NCBI RefSeq assembly: GCF_002162375.1
Contig: NZ_CP021425.1
Coordinates: 4,791,001 to 4,855,000, forward strand
Length of the DNA: 64,000 bases
Origin: Oleiphilus messinensis
GTDB lineage: Bacteria; Pseudomonadota; Gammaproteobacteria; Pseudomonadales; Oleiphilaceae
Direction of reading: 5' to 3'
Below are positions 36,460-46,100 of this stretch, piece by piece. A program made the translations under genes and the position numbers. How positions within the stretch are numbered: position 1 is the first letter of the stretch; every line of letters begins with the position of its first letter. The notes under the pieces are model-generated. The model had not been told where the DNA came from. It saw only the letters and a program-made list of their open reading frames with translations, and searched no databases.

Positions 36460-39400
36460 CTACGTAGATGATGCTTTAACGGCTTTCTGAGAGTGCGCCT
36501 TCGCCCAGCCAAAGTCTTCCAGAATACAGTACAGACAAGGCACGACAAACAAAACCAAAATCGTTGAACTGACCATACCAAATACGATACTGGTAGCGAG
36601 CGGAATCAAAACCTGAGCCTGAAGACTGCTCTCAAACAACAGCGGTGTCATTCCCGCTACCGTAGTCAGCGACGTGAGCAACACCGCCCGATAACGGTCA
36701 TGACTGGCTTTGGCCGCGGCTTCATGCACACTCATACCCGAACGGATTCGGCGTTTCACAAACTCGACCAGCAATATCGAGTCATTCACCACCACTCCGG
36801 CCAGTGACACAAATCCCAAAAGAGAAGGCATTGTCAAATCCAGCCCCAACAACCAGTGCCCCCAGATGACACCAATCAAAGCCAGTGGAATATTCACCAT
36901 GACCATAAACGGCTCCACGTAGGAACGGAACTGGAAGCTCAGCAGCAGAAAGATCCCTAACATGCCCAGCAAGAAGGCCACTTTCATCGAACCCTGGGTT
37001 TCTGCACCCTCGGCTACCTCACCTTTAAAGCTGATACTCAGATCAGGATATTTTGTTCGAAGATCAGGCATAAAGCGGGCTTCAACATCACGCAAAACTT
37101 CGCCGGTATTATTCAGGCGGCGATCAATATCCCCCAACACCGTCAGCGTTCTCTGGCCATCAATACGGTGAATTCGTGAATAACTTCGAGTGGGGACCAC
37201 CTCTGCCACTTGAGATAACGGGATTGTCGCACCTGTGCCGGGATGGATAATGGGAAAATTATCGAAATCTGCCAGGTTCGCTTTCGCCCCTTCCGATAAC
37301 GTCACGACAAGATCGAAGGACTCCAGCCCGACATAGGTTTCAAGTACTGAAACACCCTGAAATGCAGCCCGCAACTGGGCACCAATCGTTTCTGCATTCA
37401 CTCCCAGACTATATGCCCCTTCTGTGAGATGAAGCGTAAACTCCGGTTTACCGGGCCGCAAATCGGCTAAAAGGTTCGATACGCCAGGATACCCATTTAG
37501 CCAGCGTTGCAGATCATGTGCAGCTTGGGCCAACTGGTCCAGATTGTCACCTTGAATCTGAATTTCAATTGCACGGCCTGCAGGGCCAATCGTTGGCTCT
37601 TTGATCACAATACTCCAAGGCCCTCTTATCTGCTGGGCTTTCGCCAGCCAGGCACGCTGTAATTCCACCATGGAAAAGTTCCGCAGCTCTGCGGTCAAAA
37701 GATCCACACTGATTGTGGCAACATGGGGGCCCGTTTCAAAGGCATCAATATTTTGTCCATACTGCACAGTAATTGCCTTTAGAACAGGCTCTCCCTGACG
37801 GCTCTCCAAAGGTTTAGCAACGCTGCGCAAATCATCAACCAGCTGCTGAATAACTGCATCGGTTCGCTGTAATGACGTCCCGGTGGGCATGATTAAACGG
37901 GCTTGCAGAATATCCCCCTCAACATTGGGAAACGGCGAAAACTTTACAACACCGGAGAGCAAGAGGCTGACCGAGATAATCAATAACCCCATCACGCCCC
38001 CCACAAATCCATATCTAATTCTGATCAAACGAGCCACCCATCGATCCAGCATAACGCGGGAGCGCTCGAATCGCGCATCAAACCAAACTCTGAAAGCCCC
38101 CTCCGAACCACGGGCACGATGACTAAGCGAATGAAACAGGTGATTGGGAAGAATGAAAAAGGCCTCAATTAACGAAACCGTTATCACTGAAATCAGAACT
38201 ATCGGGATAACCACCAGTATCTGGCCAATATCCCCCTTCAATGCAAGCAACCCGGTAAAAACACACAAGGTTGTGAGAAAAGAAGAAAATACGCCTTGGG
38301 CCACCTGCATGGTTCCGTCAATAACGGCATCCAGTGGTTCTTTACCCAACTTGAGTTGACTGCCAATACTTTCGCTGATGACGATGGCGTCGTCCATTAA
38401 AATACCCAACGCCAACAGTAATGCCACCAATGACAGCATATTGATCGTGACACCCAAGTGACTCAAAACGAACGCGCTTGCCAGGAACGAGACAGGTAAT
38501 CCCATTACCACCCAAAATGCATATCGGGTCCCAAAGAACAGCCACATCACCAGGAATACCAGCACCAACCCCTGCCAGGCATTGGTACCCAGCATATTGA
38601 TGCGGTCCTGGATGATGCTGGTAAAGTCCTGCGTGAGTTCCAGTTTAACTTGTGGCGGCAAACGTGCTTGCTCGGCATCGAGGAATACTTTGACCTCATC
38701 CAGAATATTGAGGCTGTCATCCCGGGAGTTTTTAAGTACAGTTAAAAAAGCTGCGGGTTGTCCATTGAATGAAACCTGATCTTCTTCGACCTCAAACCCC
38801 TGTTCAATGATGGCAATATCACGGAGTCGAACTTCTGCGCCTCGAGCGCCCCGAATGACAATCAAATCGCCCAGCGTAGCGATACTGCGCTTTTCATCAT
38901 TGAGACGGATTTGATACTCCTTGTCTGCTACCGTCAAATCACCGGCGGGCATATCAACATTCTGTTGCCCGATAATTCTGGCGATATCCTGTAAACTCAA
39001 ACCAAATTGGCGTAAATTATAATGCGGCACCTTGATCGATAATCTACGATCGCTGAACCCTTTTATTTCAACCAAAGGCACGTTGGTCTCTCTCAACATC
39101 CTCTGCTTCACAGCCTCAGCGAGTGTTTTTAGCTCAGTCCGCGGCAAATCTGCCATGAGCGCAAGCGTAACCACATTTTGGGTTCGTCCCAGTTCCTCGA
39201 TGACGGGGAGCTCACTGGATTCCGGAAAATTGTTTATCGCGTCCACTGCACTTTTGACATCATCCAGGAACTGCGGAAAGCTTCCGTCCCCCTGCATTTC
39301 AAGCGTCATTACACCGATGGAATGACGCGCTTCACAACGGGTTTCCAGAATAAAGCTAATACCGTCGACAGCATCCTCAAGAGGCTTGCAAACCCCGGAT

Positions 39401-39573
39401 TCGACATCACCGGGCGTCGCGCCTTTGTATGGAACAGAAACACGCACCTCGTTCTGAGCGATCTCCGGAAAGGTTTCCCGTTGTATGTTGGGCAGGGACA
39501 TGAGTCCCAGTGCCAGAAACAGCACCATGAGCAAGTTACCCGCAGTAGGGTGCCCGGCAAAAAACCTGATCAT
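36460..39573 (-). CDS. RND efflux inner-membrane pump subunit
   Basis: A 1037-residue AcrB/HAE1-class proton-driven transporter with twelve membrane helices and two large periplasmic loops. Visible are the first helix (AGNLLMVLFLALGLMSLPNIQRE), the TM4 proton-relay pair in GILMDDAIVISES, and the paired repeat in the second half GVVVNDSILLVEF. It exports an unknown compound in complex with the membrane-fusion protein encoded immediately upstream; no outer-membrane channel is in the operon, so TolC elsewhere is assumed. The start overlaps the MFP stop by four bases. Confidence 0.93.
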   Translation of the reverse strand: MIRFFAGHPTAGNLLMVLFLALGLMSLPNIQRETFPEIAQNEVRVSVPYKGATPGDVESGVCKPLEDAVDGISFILETRCEARHSIGVMTLEMQGDGSFPQFLDDVKSAVDAINNFPESSELPVIEELGRTQNVVTLALMADLPRTELKTLAEAVKQRMLRETNVPLVEIKGFSDRRLSIKVPHYNLRQFGLSLQDIARIIGQQNVDMPAGDLTVADKEYQIRLNDEKRSIATLGDLIVIRGARGAEVRLRDIAIIEQGFEVEEDQVSFNGQPAAFLTVLKNSRDDSLNILDEVKVFLDAEQARLPPQVKLELTQDFTSIIQDRINMLGTNAWQGLVLVFLVMWLFFGTRYAFWVVMGLPVSFLASAFVLSHLGVTINMLSLVALLLALGILMDDAIVISESIGSQLKLGKEPLDAVIDGTMQVAQGVFSSFLTTLCVFTGLLALKGDIGQILVVIPIVLISVITVSLIEAFFILPNHLFHSLSHRARGSEGAFRVWFDARFERSRVMLDRWVARLIRIRYGFVGGVMGLLIISVSLLLSGVVKFSPFPNVEGDILQARLIMPTGTSLQRTDAVIQQLVDDLRSVAKPLESRQGEPVLKAITVQYGQNIDAFETGPHVATISVDLLTAELRNFSMVELQRAWLAKAQQIRGPWSIVIKEPTIGPAGRAIEIQIQGDNLDQLAQAAHDLQRWLNGYPGVSNLLADLRPGKPEFTLHLTEGAYSLGVNAETIGAQLRAAFQGVSVLETYVGLESFDLVVTLSEGAKANLADFDNFPIIHPGTGATIPLSQVAEVVPTRSYSRIHRIDGQRTLTVLGDIDRRLNNTGEVLRDVEARFMPDLRTKYPDLSISFKGEVAEGAETQGSMKVAFLLGMLGIFLLLSFQFRSYVEPFMVMVNIPLALIGVIWGHWLLGLDLTMPSLLGFVSLAGVVVNDSILLVEFVKRRIRSGMSVHEAAAKASHDRYRAVLLTSLTTVAGMTPLLFESSLQAQVLIPLATSIVFGMVSSTILVLFVVPCLYCILEDFGWAKAHSQKAVKASST

Positions 39574-41018
39574 TTTGCTGCCCTCAGTAACGGGCTCTTG
39601 GCTTCATTTCTGGCTCTTACCCAGAGATCAACTTCGGATGCTGCTGCACTATCTGTCCAAGTGGCAACCTCCATCCCGTTAATGGCGGGGAAAACGTCGG
39701 TAGTGATCACCCGATCCCCTGCTTGCAAGCCCTCCTCAACGAGCAACATATCCCCCTGATAATGGCCCTCGACAATCTGACGTTTCAACCGTCCGTCAGT
39801 ATCGGCAACATAAACCGTGTTTTCATGCAGCACAGCACGGGGAATGACGATCGCATCAAGCGGTTTGCCGCGGAGTGAAACCTGAGCATACATCCCTGTC
39901 AGTAGTGGCGGCCGAATACCTGGACGGATGTCACGGTAGGGATTTTTAACCGCCACCATGACCGTCAGCGTGCGTGACTTTGAATCCAGTGTGTTACTGA
40001 TTCGCTCGACCTCTCCAGACCAACGGGCTTGCTCCATATCCACCAGTTGTACTGTGGCAGACAACCCGAATGCACTCATGATTGAGGCATTTGCATCCGG
40101 CTGCTGACGCAGCCAATATTCGAGATTCTCTCCCATGGCCGGAGCCCCATGATCACGAGTTTTATCTGCGGGAACAGAAAATCCGCGAGAAAGAAGACCG
40201 AAGGGCTCAAGGGGAATACTCGCCATCACCAGAACCTTATCCATATTTTGAATCGCAAAGAGCGGTGTTCCCTGATTCACAAACTGGCCGGTTTCCGTAA
40301 ACAGATTATCAACACGTGCAGAAAAGGGTAACTGCCATTCGGTTCGCGCCAAGTTGCGCTGCTGAACGTCGACTTCAGTCTGACTGATGAGAATTTGCGC
40401 CTGTTGCAACTCAATCTGAACCGGGAGTGTTTTGACCTGATTATCATAATTGGCTACCTCCTGCTCCAACTGCAGAAACGCTTGTTTTTGGGCATCATAA
40501 GTCGATTTGGCAATCGACCCCTGTTTCAGCAGCTTTTCATTTCGTACCAGCTCTTTTTGGCTCAAGCTCATCTTTTCCTGGGCCAGTGTTAATGATCGAC
40601 TTGCATTTTCAAGGGATAGGGTTTTCTCGCGCAGTACCGCTTCACTTTTAACCAGATTTGCCTGGGCTTGTTTCAGTGCCAGCTGATAATCCATCGCATC
40701 GATACGGAGCACCTGTGTGCCTTCTTTCAGGATCGCCCCTTTTCTGAGTTCAGGGTGGGTATACTCAACTTTACCCGCCAATTCCGACTTAACTTCGAGA
40801 TAAACATCCGGCTGAACTTCGCCAAAGCCGATAATCTCCGGCACAACCGAATAGTTTTGCACAGTAATTACGCCCACAGACACGGGAGCACTCTGAAGAT
40901 CCTGATGTTGCGGTATCTCACAGGAGGAAATCAGCAATACAGCAGCAATGACACCAATGCCCAGCGCAAGAACAAAGAACCATTTTGATGCGTATCTGCT
41001 TGGTGAAAAATCGGTCAT
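39570..41018 (-). CDS. RND periplasmic adaptor (membrane fusion protein)
   Basis: A 482-residue HlyD/AcrA-type adaptor, somewhat longer than the usual 370-400. An N-terminal membrane anchor (VLALGIGVIAAVLLISSC) with a possible lipobox, lipoyl half-motifs around residues 60-115, a coiled-coil hairpin (about 110-215, rich in Gln/Leu/Lys) and beta-barrel domain with GTPLFAIQNMDKVLV can be read. It bridges the RND pump and an outer-membrane channel. Overlaps of four bases at both ends lock it into the tetR-MFP-RND operon. Confidence 0.92.
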   Translation of the reverse strand: MTDFSPSRYASKWFFVLALGIGVIAAVLLISSCEIPQHQDLQSAPVSVGVITVQNYSVVPEIIGFGEVQPDVYLEVKSELAGKVEYTHPELRKGAILKEGTQVLRIDAMDYQLALKQAQANLVKSEAVLREKTLSLENASRSLTLAQEKMSLSQKELVRNEKLLKQGSIAKSTYDAQKQAFLQLEQEVANYDNQVKTLPVQIELQQAQILISQTEVDVQQRNLARTEWQLPFSARVDNLFTETGQFVNQGTPLFAIQNMDKVLVMASIPLEPFGLLSRGFSVPADKTRDHGAPAMGENLEYWLRQQPDANASIMSAFGLSATVQLVDMEQARWSGEVERISNTLDSKSRTLTVMVAVKNPYRDIRPGIRPPLLTGMYAQVSLRGKPLDAIVIPRAVLHENTVYVADTDGRLKRQIVEGHYQGDMLLVEEGLQAGDRVITTDVFPAINGMEVATWTDSAAASEVDLWVRARNEAKSPLLRAAK

Positions 41019-41647
41019 ACACCCGCTCCTTTGACAAAAATTTGATACAAGTGATCCGCCCAGGCATCGCTGGCGACAAGACTATCGTCAATGTCCCAGG
41101 CATATTGCCTGACCGGGCGGGTGATGAAGGGTGTGATTAAAAGACTAACCAGTGAAAATGCAGTGAGTTTCGGGTCCAGTTTCGGATCCAGCACGCCTTG
41201 CCGTTGCTGCGCTTCAATAAAAACAGGTAATACAGTAGCCATTCGCTTCGGCAGGACTTCAACCAGGCGCTCTTGTAAATCAGTGTCGGACTCGAGAATA
41301 TCATCCGTCATCAACCTGAGAATCGGCGCAGCACTCTGAAACACTCGCAAAGCAGTTTTGATAAAGGCCCTGATCGGCTCCTCCGAGGACAAAGCCGCCA
41401 TTATCGAACCAAGATTGCGGGCCGCAAAGCGCTCAAGCAACGCAATGAACAAACCTTCCTTGTTACCGAAGTAGTAACTCACCATTGCAGATTTCGAGTC
41501 CGCAACCCGGGCGATATCCCGAATCGTAATACTACGGTAGCTTTTACTGCGTAACAGTTCGAACGCCGCATCCATTAGTTTGTCTTTTCGTTGCTGCTGC
41601 TCAAGAGGATCCGTGGGCCGGCCTCGCACTGAACTTAATTTAGCCAT
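41015..41647 (-). CDS. TetR family repressor of the RND operon
   Basis: A 210-residue regulator with an N-terminal helix-turn-helix (SITIRDIARVADSKSAMVSYYFGNKEGLF) and a C-terminal ligand domain with helices typical of TetR_C. It is the first gene of the efflux operon, overlapping the MFP gene by four bases, so it likely controls its own operon. An inverted repeat 16 bases before the ATG is a candidate operator. Inducer unknown. Confidence 0.92.
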   Translation of the reverse strand: MAKLSSVRGRPTDPLEQQQRKDKLMDAAFELLRSKSYRSITIRDIARVADSKSAMVSYYFGNKEGLFIALLERFAARNLGSIMAALSSEEPIRAFIKTALRVFQSAAPILRLMTDDILESDTDLQERLVEVLPKRMATVLPVFIEAQQRQGVLDPKLDPKLTAFSLVSLLITPFITRPVRQYAWDIDDSLVASDAWADHLYQIFVKGAGV

Positions 41648-41662
41648 TTATTTAATCACTCG

Positions 41663-41689
41663 ATTAATTTAATCAAATGATAAATTAAT
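41663..41689. promoter_or_regulatory. Inverted repeat, candidate TetR operator
   Basis: Nine-base arms ATTAATTTA and TAAATTAAT are separated by nine bases, and a further palindrome GATTAATTTAATC overlaps the left arm. It lies 16-42 bases before the tetR start, where a repressor site is expected. Its AT-richness makes chance palindromes likelier. Confidence 0.5.
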
Positions 41690-41767
41690 ACCCGAATGCG
41701 GTGCAAGAAAATGTTGTCAAAGAATGTCGTTAACAAATAAAGCTAAAGGCCAGCAACTGAACCCCGA

Positions 41768-43030
41768 TCAGGCTTTAGTCAGCGTGAACTCAACAACATA
41801 AAGAGAGGGTGACTCAGTGACAGTCAGTAATTCATCATGAGCATTGAGCACTTCGCTTACGATATCCAGACCAAACCCGACTGAATCATAGGTTCGACTC
41901 CACTCCGCAGAGCTGTTGACACGCTCCTGATCAATGCTGTTTTCCACTTTCACTCGATACCGTGACGGATCTTTTTCGGAAAAAAGTGCAAGCTTTACCT
42001 CACCCGAACGCGGGGAATATTTTATGGCGTTAATCAGGAGGTTGGTCAGACTCTGATGGATACGATTAACATCACACAGGACAGTAACATTGGCCTCGAT
42101 TTCAAGATTGAACCTGATATCTTCTTCATGAGCAAAATGATGCACCGACTCAATTGCTTCAGTTATGAGCTCGCGCAGATCTGCGGACGACTTGTCCAGC
42201 GTAATTTTGCCTGTGCTTAACGCCGCGTTTTCAAGAATCGTTGTCACCAATTCCAATGCGGTTTCTGCAGAATCCGAAATGCGATGGATGATCGCTTGCA
42301 TTCGCTCCTCTTTTACACCATCCCGTTTTCCCAGCTTCGCCAGGCCAATAATGGCACCAAGCGGATTACGCAAGTCGTGGGCAACATACCCTACAAACCG
42401 TTTAATTTTTTCATTCAAACGAATAAGTTTCTCTTCCTTGCTCCGGAGCAGGATATACGCACCGATCGAATTCGCCATCAACGTAACCAAATCACGCTCA
42501 TGCTCAGAGAATCCTCTGCCGCGCGCTTGAGTAGATGTAAAATTGAACGTACCAAAGAGCTGATCTTCGACAAAAATCGGTGCAGACAAATACGCTTCCA
42601 GTTGCAGATTCTGGTAAACAGGATGACATTTCATATACTCCAGCTTTCCGACTTCCGGGAATCCGATGACTTGATGACTCTTGGCAACTTCCCGGCAATA
42701 GGTGTCTTCCAACGGGAAGATTTGCCCCTTATGCAATACGTCAAGTGGGCTCACGACATCACAGACTTCATAGCTTCCATCTACAGTAATCTTGCTCACG
42801 ATGCCCGTTTCCAGGCCAAACACATCAATACCCGCTTCAATATAAGCCCGGATAAGTGCATCAAAATCAGCAAACTTATTCGCGGTCAGTAAGTGAATGC
42901 GGGTCAAATTACCCAGCATCGCCCGAAGTTGTTCTATCTCCGGCACGGTTGAATCCATATCGATAAAATCTTTGTCAGCTACAAAACGCGGATAAGTCAT
43001 GGGTGGCGGGCTCGCTAACTGAAATGGCAA
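41768..43030 (-). CDS. GAF-domain sensor histidine kinase with degenerate ATP lid
   Basis: A 420-residue soluble kinase. A GAF domain covers about residues 40-195 (HKGQIFPLEDTYCREVAKSHQ, LSAPIFVEDQLFGTFNF). The phosphoacceptor is AHDLRNPLG with His218, and the N box NLLINAIKYSPRSG is intact. The usual G1 motif DxGxG is absent: the segment runs VKVENSIDQERVNSSAEW, and G2 is reduced to VGFGLDIVSE. Kinase activity may thus be weak or unusual. No response regulator adjoins. The start could also be at 43000 or 42958. It is divergent from the iron-regulated PepSY gene, with the Fur box between them. Confidence 0.85.
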   Translation of the reverse strand: MPFQLASPPPMTYPRFVADKDFIDMDSTVPEIEQLRAMLGNLTRIHLLTANKFADFDALIRAYIEAGIDVFGLETGIVSKITVDGSYEVCDVVSPLDVLHKGQIFPLEDTYCREVAKSHQVIGFPEVGKLEYMKCHPVYQNLQLEAYLSAPIFVEDQLFGTFNFTSTQARGRGFSEHERDLVTLMANSIGAYILLRSKEEKLIRLNEKIKRFVGYVAHDLRNPLGAIIGLAKLGKRDGVKEERMQAIIHRISDSAETALELVTTILENAALSTGKITLDKSSADLRELITEAIESVHHFAHEEDIRFNLEIEANVTVLCDVNRIHQSLTNLLINAIKYSPRSGEVKLALFSEKDPSRYRVKVENSIDQERVNSSAEWSRTYDSVGFGLDIVSEVLNAHDELLTVTESPSLYVVEFTLTKA

Positions 43031-43171
43031 AAAGCAAAGAACGATGTCTTAAAACATATTGGCTCAAAAAGTACAGACTGTCTAAACGGTAGAGAGCCAC
43101 CTTTTGAAAAGTAATATTTCGAAAAGTATAGACGGTAATTCTGCAATAGCCGCGATGTAAACATTGACTCA

Positions 43172-43190
43172 CATAATTATAATCATTATC
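43172..43190. promoter_or_regulatory. Fur box upstream of the PepSY membrane gene
   Basis: CATAATTATAATCATTATC matches the 19-base Fur consensus GATAATGATAATCATTATC at 17 of 19 positions. It is 35 bases before the ATG at 43225, so iron repression of the PepSY gene and its partner is expected; it may also influence the divergent kinase. Confidence 0.85.
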
Positions 43191-43224
43191 GTTTGCACCT
43201 TTATTATTGTTTGAGGTTAGCGCT

Positions 43225-44418
43225 ATGGGAAAATTGAATCGCCGCGCACTGTTTTTACTCCATGGCTGGTTTTCACTACCGATCTGGATTCTGTTCAGTT
43301 TCATTTGTATAACCGGCACAATCGCTGTATTCAGTCATGAATTCACCTGGCTAACCAACAGCAATGCACGTGCAGATAACCCTGCGGACTTGCCTGCCAA
43401 GCCCATACCCGAACTGATAGAGATCGTGCAACGGGAAATACCGGAGAGCAATATTTCACGAGTATTTATCCTGGAATCCTATCTCGTATCTGCGGTCAGT
43501 TTCAGTACGCCCGACAAGCCCAATGCCCTTGCCTATATCAATCCCTATACCGGGGTAATTCAGGAAATCAATCAGGGCATTACCTTCATCACCTTCATGC
43601 GCTCTCTCCATGGCTGGCTCCTGTTCCCATGGCATCATAGTTACAGCTGGGGCTATTATCTGGTCTCGGCCATGTCCATCGTGGTGCTTGGCGCACTCAT
43701 CACGGGACTGTTGATCTATAAACGATTCTGGCACGCATTTACCCGGCCCAGAATACGTTGGAACAAAGGCACTCGTATCATGCTGGGTGATCTGCACCGT
43801 TTGGGTGGAGTATGGTCAATCTGGTTTTTGCTGGTTATGGGAGTTACCGGAGGCTGGTACCTGACTCAGGCGTTACTCTGGCACAACGAAGTAGAGGTAT
43901 GGCAGCATCCAGATCCTGCGCCTCTCGGCGACCTTCCTCAATCAAAAGGCGAGCGGCCTGATTTCATTTCACCGGAACAAGCGCTCGAAATAGCCCGAAA
44001 TAACCTGCCAGATGTGCGAACAACACTATTCTCCTATCCTGAACACAATCGAGACTATTACAGCATCTCCGGCCAGGGCTCAAATCCATTCTATGACAAC
44101 TACAGCAGCAAGATTTTCATCAATCCCTGGAACGGTTCGATTGCACAAACCCGAACCCCTGAAACCATGAATACGCTGCAGACACTAACGCACATCGCTG
44201 ATCCGCTTCACTATGGCACTATCGCGGGGCTCGTCACGAAAACCATTTGGTTTTTCTTTGGGCTTGTACTCAGCGGTATGTCCATTTCGGGGTTCCTGAT
44301 CTGGAGCAAACGCACTCTGAAACCAGCAAAAAGTAAAACGGCAATCACAGATTCACGCCGTCCCGAAGTCCTTCCCCCGGCTACCCCCGATACAACACCT
44401 TTGGAGACCTTCCGATGA
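43225..44418 (+). CDS. PepSY-associated membrane protein, iron-regulated
   Basis: A 397-residue PepSY_TM protein with about four membrane helices; the first is WFSLPIWILFSFICITGTIAVF after HGW. Conserved His residues in the helices (LHGWL, WHHSY, LHRLGG) resemble those of bacterial ferric-siderophore reductases of this family. The ATG at 43225 has GAGG eight bases upstream; the frame start at 43207 has none. A Fur box lies 35 bases upstream. It probably reduces or releases iron after siderophore uptake; the specific siderophore is unknown. Confidence 0.85.
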   Translation: MGKLNRRALFLLHGWFSLPIWILFSFICITGTIAVFSHEFTWLTNSNARADNPADLPAKPIPELIEIVQREIPESNISRVFILESYLVSAVSFSTPDKPNALAYINPYTGVIQEINQGITFITFMRSLHGWLLFPWHHSYSWGYYLVSAMSIVVLGALITGLLIYKRFWHAFTRPRIRWNKGTRIMLGDLHRLGGVWSIWFLLVMGVTGGWYLTQALLWHNEVEVWQHPDPAPLGDLPQSKGERPDFISPEQALEIARNNLPDVRTTLFSYPEHNRDYYSISGQGSNPFYDNYSSKIFINPWNGSIAQTRTPETMNTLQTLTHIADPLHYGTIAGLVTKTIWFFFGLVLSGMSISGFLIWSKRTLKPAKSKTAITDSRRPEVLPPATPDTTPLETFR

Positions 44419-44870
44419 CAGCAAAACTGAATTCACGAAAAAAGCGTCGGAGCTGGCCCTATAAAATCAACGGCTTGTTAATTATTGCTCCGGTTTATTT
44501 TTTATACACCGCGCTCAACCCGGAATTCCCCGATGAGTGGGCCGAAAAAACCGTGGGCCCGGTTACCGTCACCCCGCGCCCGGCAGACCTGAACCCGCCG
44601 TATCCCCACGAAGGCCAGCTGCAAAAAGACTTCAGTCTGAAGTTCTGCACCGGTTGCAGCGATCAATTCTCCACAGCACATCTCAGTGTGGGCGCGAGGC
44701 CCGCACCGATGAATGCCCATCTTGACGGCATCATTCATGGCCATGGAGACAACTTACATGTACATGCCCCCTACCCTCACATACTCCGGCCAAATGATCG
44801 CCTGTGGCTTACGCTCAAAACCTGGGATGGAAAAACCTATCATACAGACTGGCCTATACCGCCCTATTGA
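44415..44870 (+). CDS. Small membrane-anchored His-rich protein
   Basis: A 151-residue protein, start overlapping the PepSY stop by four bases, with GGAG before it. A basic N-terminus is followed by one membrane segment (INGLLIIAPVYFLYTAL) and an exported Pro-rich domain with CTGC and a cluster HLDGIIHGHGDNLHVHAPYPH. The histidines and the CxxC suggest metal binding. The coupling and shared Fur box imply a role in iron handling with the PepSY protein. I do not know a name for the family. Confidence 0.65.
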   Translation: MTAKLNSRKKRRSWPYKINGLLIIAPVYFLYTALNPEFPDEWAEKTVGPVTVTPRPADLNPPYPHEGQLQKDFSLKFCTGCSDQFSTAHLSVGARPAPMNAHLDGIIHGHGDNLHVHAPYPHILRPNDRLWLTLKTWDGKTYHTDWPIPPY

Positions 44871-44920
44871 GGTAGCCTGCAAGCCTGTCAAAAATATCAG
44901 GTAAACAGACTTGGGAGGCG

Positions 44921-45979
44921 ATGACGCTCATGGGTGGGGCATTAAATGTATACGCCGGTGCTGAAGCACTGCAGCACATTCGGAACCAGGGGTTAGTAGC
45001 TGATGACATCGCAATGGTACTTGGCGCATCTAGTGGCCCTAAGTGGTTGGTGCTCCATGGCATTGACCAGTACCTTCTCGGCGATTTCTTTCAAGCTCGG
45101 AAAAAACCGTTACACCTGCTAGGGACATCTGCTGGTGCCTGGCGTATGGCATGCTACGCGCAACAAGACGCAATTGCTGCCCACAACCGGCTCACAGAAG
45201 CCTATCTGGGGCAACGTTACGCAAAACGCCCTACCATGTCGGAAATACAAGCAACCTGTCGCGATATGGTGGAACAGTTTATCGGTACGCAGGGCGCGCA
45301 GGAGATTCTCGATCACCCCTACGCACGCATGCATTTGATTACGACGCAGTGCCACGGCGCAACACGGGTTCCCCACCGATACAGCCAGGCCCTGGTTTAC
45401 CTGATTACTGCATTGTTAAATGCGTTACATCGAAAAACGCTCAACCTGCAATTCACTCGCGTCGTCGTGCATCATCCCCAAAGCAAACCACCCCTTAAAA
45501 CCACACCGGATATACGCACCCGGCATCATCCCCTGACCGCAGAAAAACTGCTGGACTCGGTACTTTCAACCGGATGTATCCCGGTCATCATTGAAGGGGT
45601 GAAAGATGTCGCCGGTCCTGGTATTTTTCAGGATGGTGGCATCACCGACTATGGCTTTGATCTCCCCTTCCTGCCAGATGACGGCTTTGTCCTCTACCCT
45701 CACTTTGCCCAACGACCGGTACCGGGGTGGTTCGACAAATCCCTCTCCTGGCGCAAACCCAAACACACGCACTACAGCAAAACCATTCTGGTCGTCCCCT
45801 CCCCGGAATTCATCGCCCGCCTGCCCTACGGCAAAATTCCAGACCGCAAAGACTTTTCGAATATGGACGACAACACACGCATCAAATACTGGAAAACAGT
45901 CATCGCCGAAACACAACGATTCGGGGACGAACTGGCAACGTTAAACTGGCAGGAACGAGTTCGGCCACTTCCGTGGTGA
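44921..45979 (+). CDS. Patatin-like phospholipase family protein
   Basis: A 352-residue serine hydrolase. The oxyanion segment is GASSGPKWLV, the nucleophile elbow GTSAG contains Ser70, and the catalytic Asp lies in QDGGITDY near residue 240, so the Ser-Asp dyad is complete. Start is at 44921 or at the ATG nine bases later, which has better spacing from GGGAGG. Cleaves acyl esters of lipids in the family; substrate unknown. Codirectional with the PepSY unit, 50 bases apart. Confidence 0.85.
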   Translation: MTLMGGALNVYAGAEALQHIRNQGLVADDIAMVLGASSGPKWLVLHGIDQYLLGDFFQARKKPLHLLGTSAGAWRMACYAQQDAIAAHNRLTEAYLGQRYAKRPTMSEIQATCRDMVEQFIGTQGAQEILDHPYARMHLITTQCHGATRVPHRYSQALVYLITALLNALHRKTLNLQFTRVVVHHPQSKPPLKTTPDIRTRHHPLTAEKLLDSVLSTGCIPVIIEGVKDVAGPGIFQDGGITDYGFDLPFLPDDGFVLYPHFAQRPVPGWFDKSLSWRKPKHTHYSKTILVVPSPEFIARLPYGKIPDRKDFSNMDDNTRIKYWKTVIAETQRFGDELATLNWQERVRPLPW

Positions 45980-46100
45980 TACAAATGGATTTCCCGTCTA
46001 AAATTAAATCAAATAAGCAACAATGGTATTCAGCGTTCATCCTGAGTACCCTGATAGCCCCCAATTAAGTCAGCCCAACCTTTTCACGGAACCTGCCACG

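Noticed and set aside
36440-36470. Insertion-sequence end at the AGTACTAC repeats
   Set aside because: Only short repeated words without transposase or longer inverted ends nearby.
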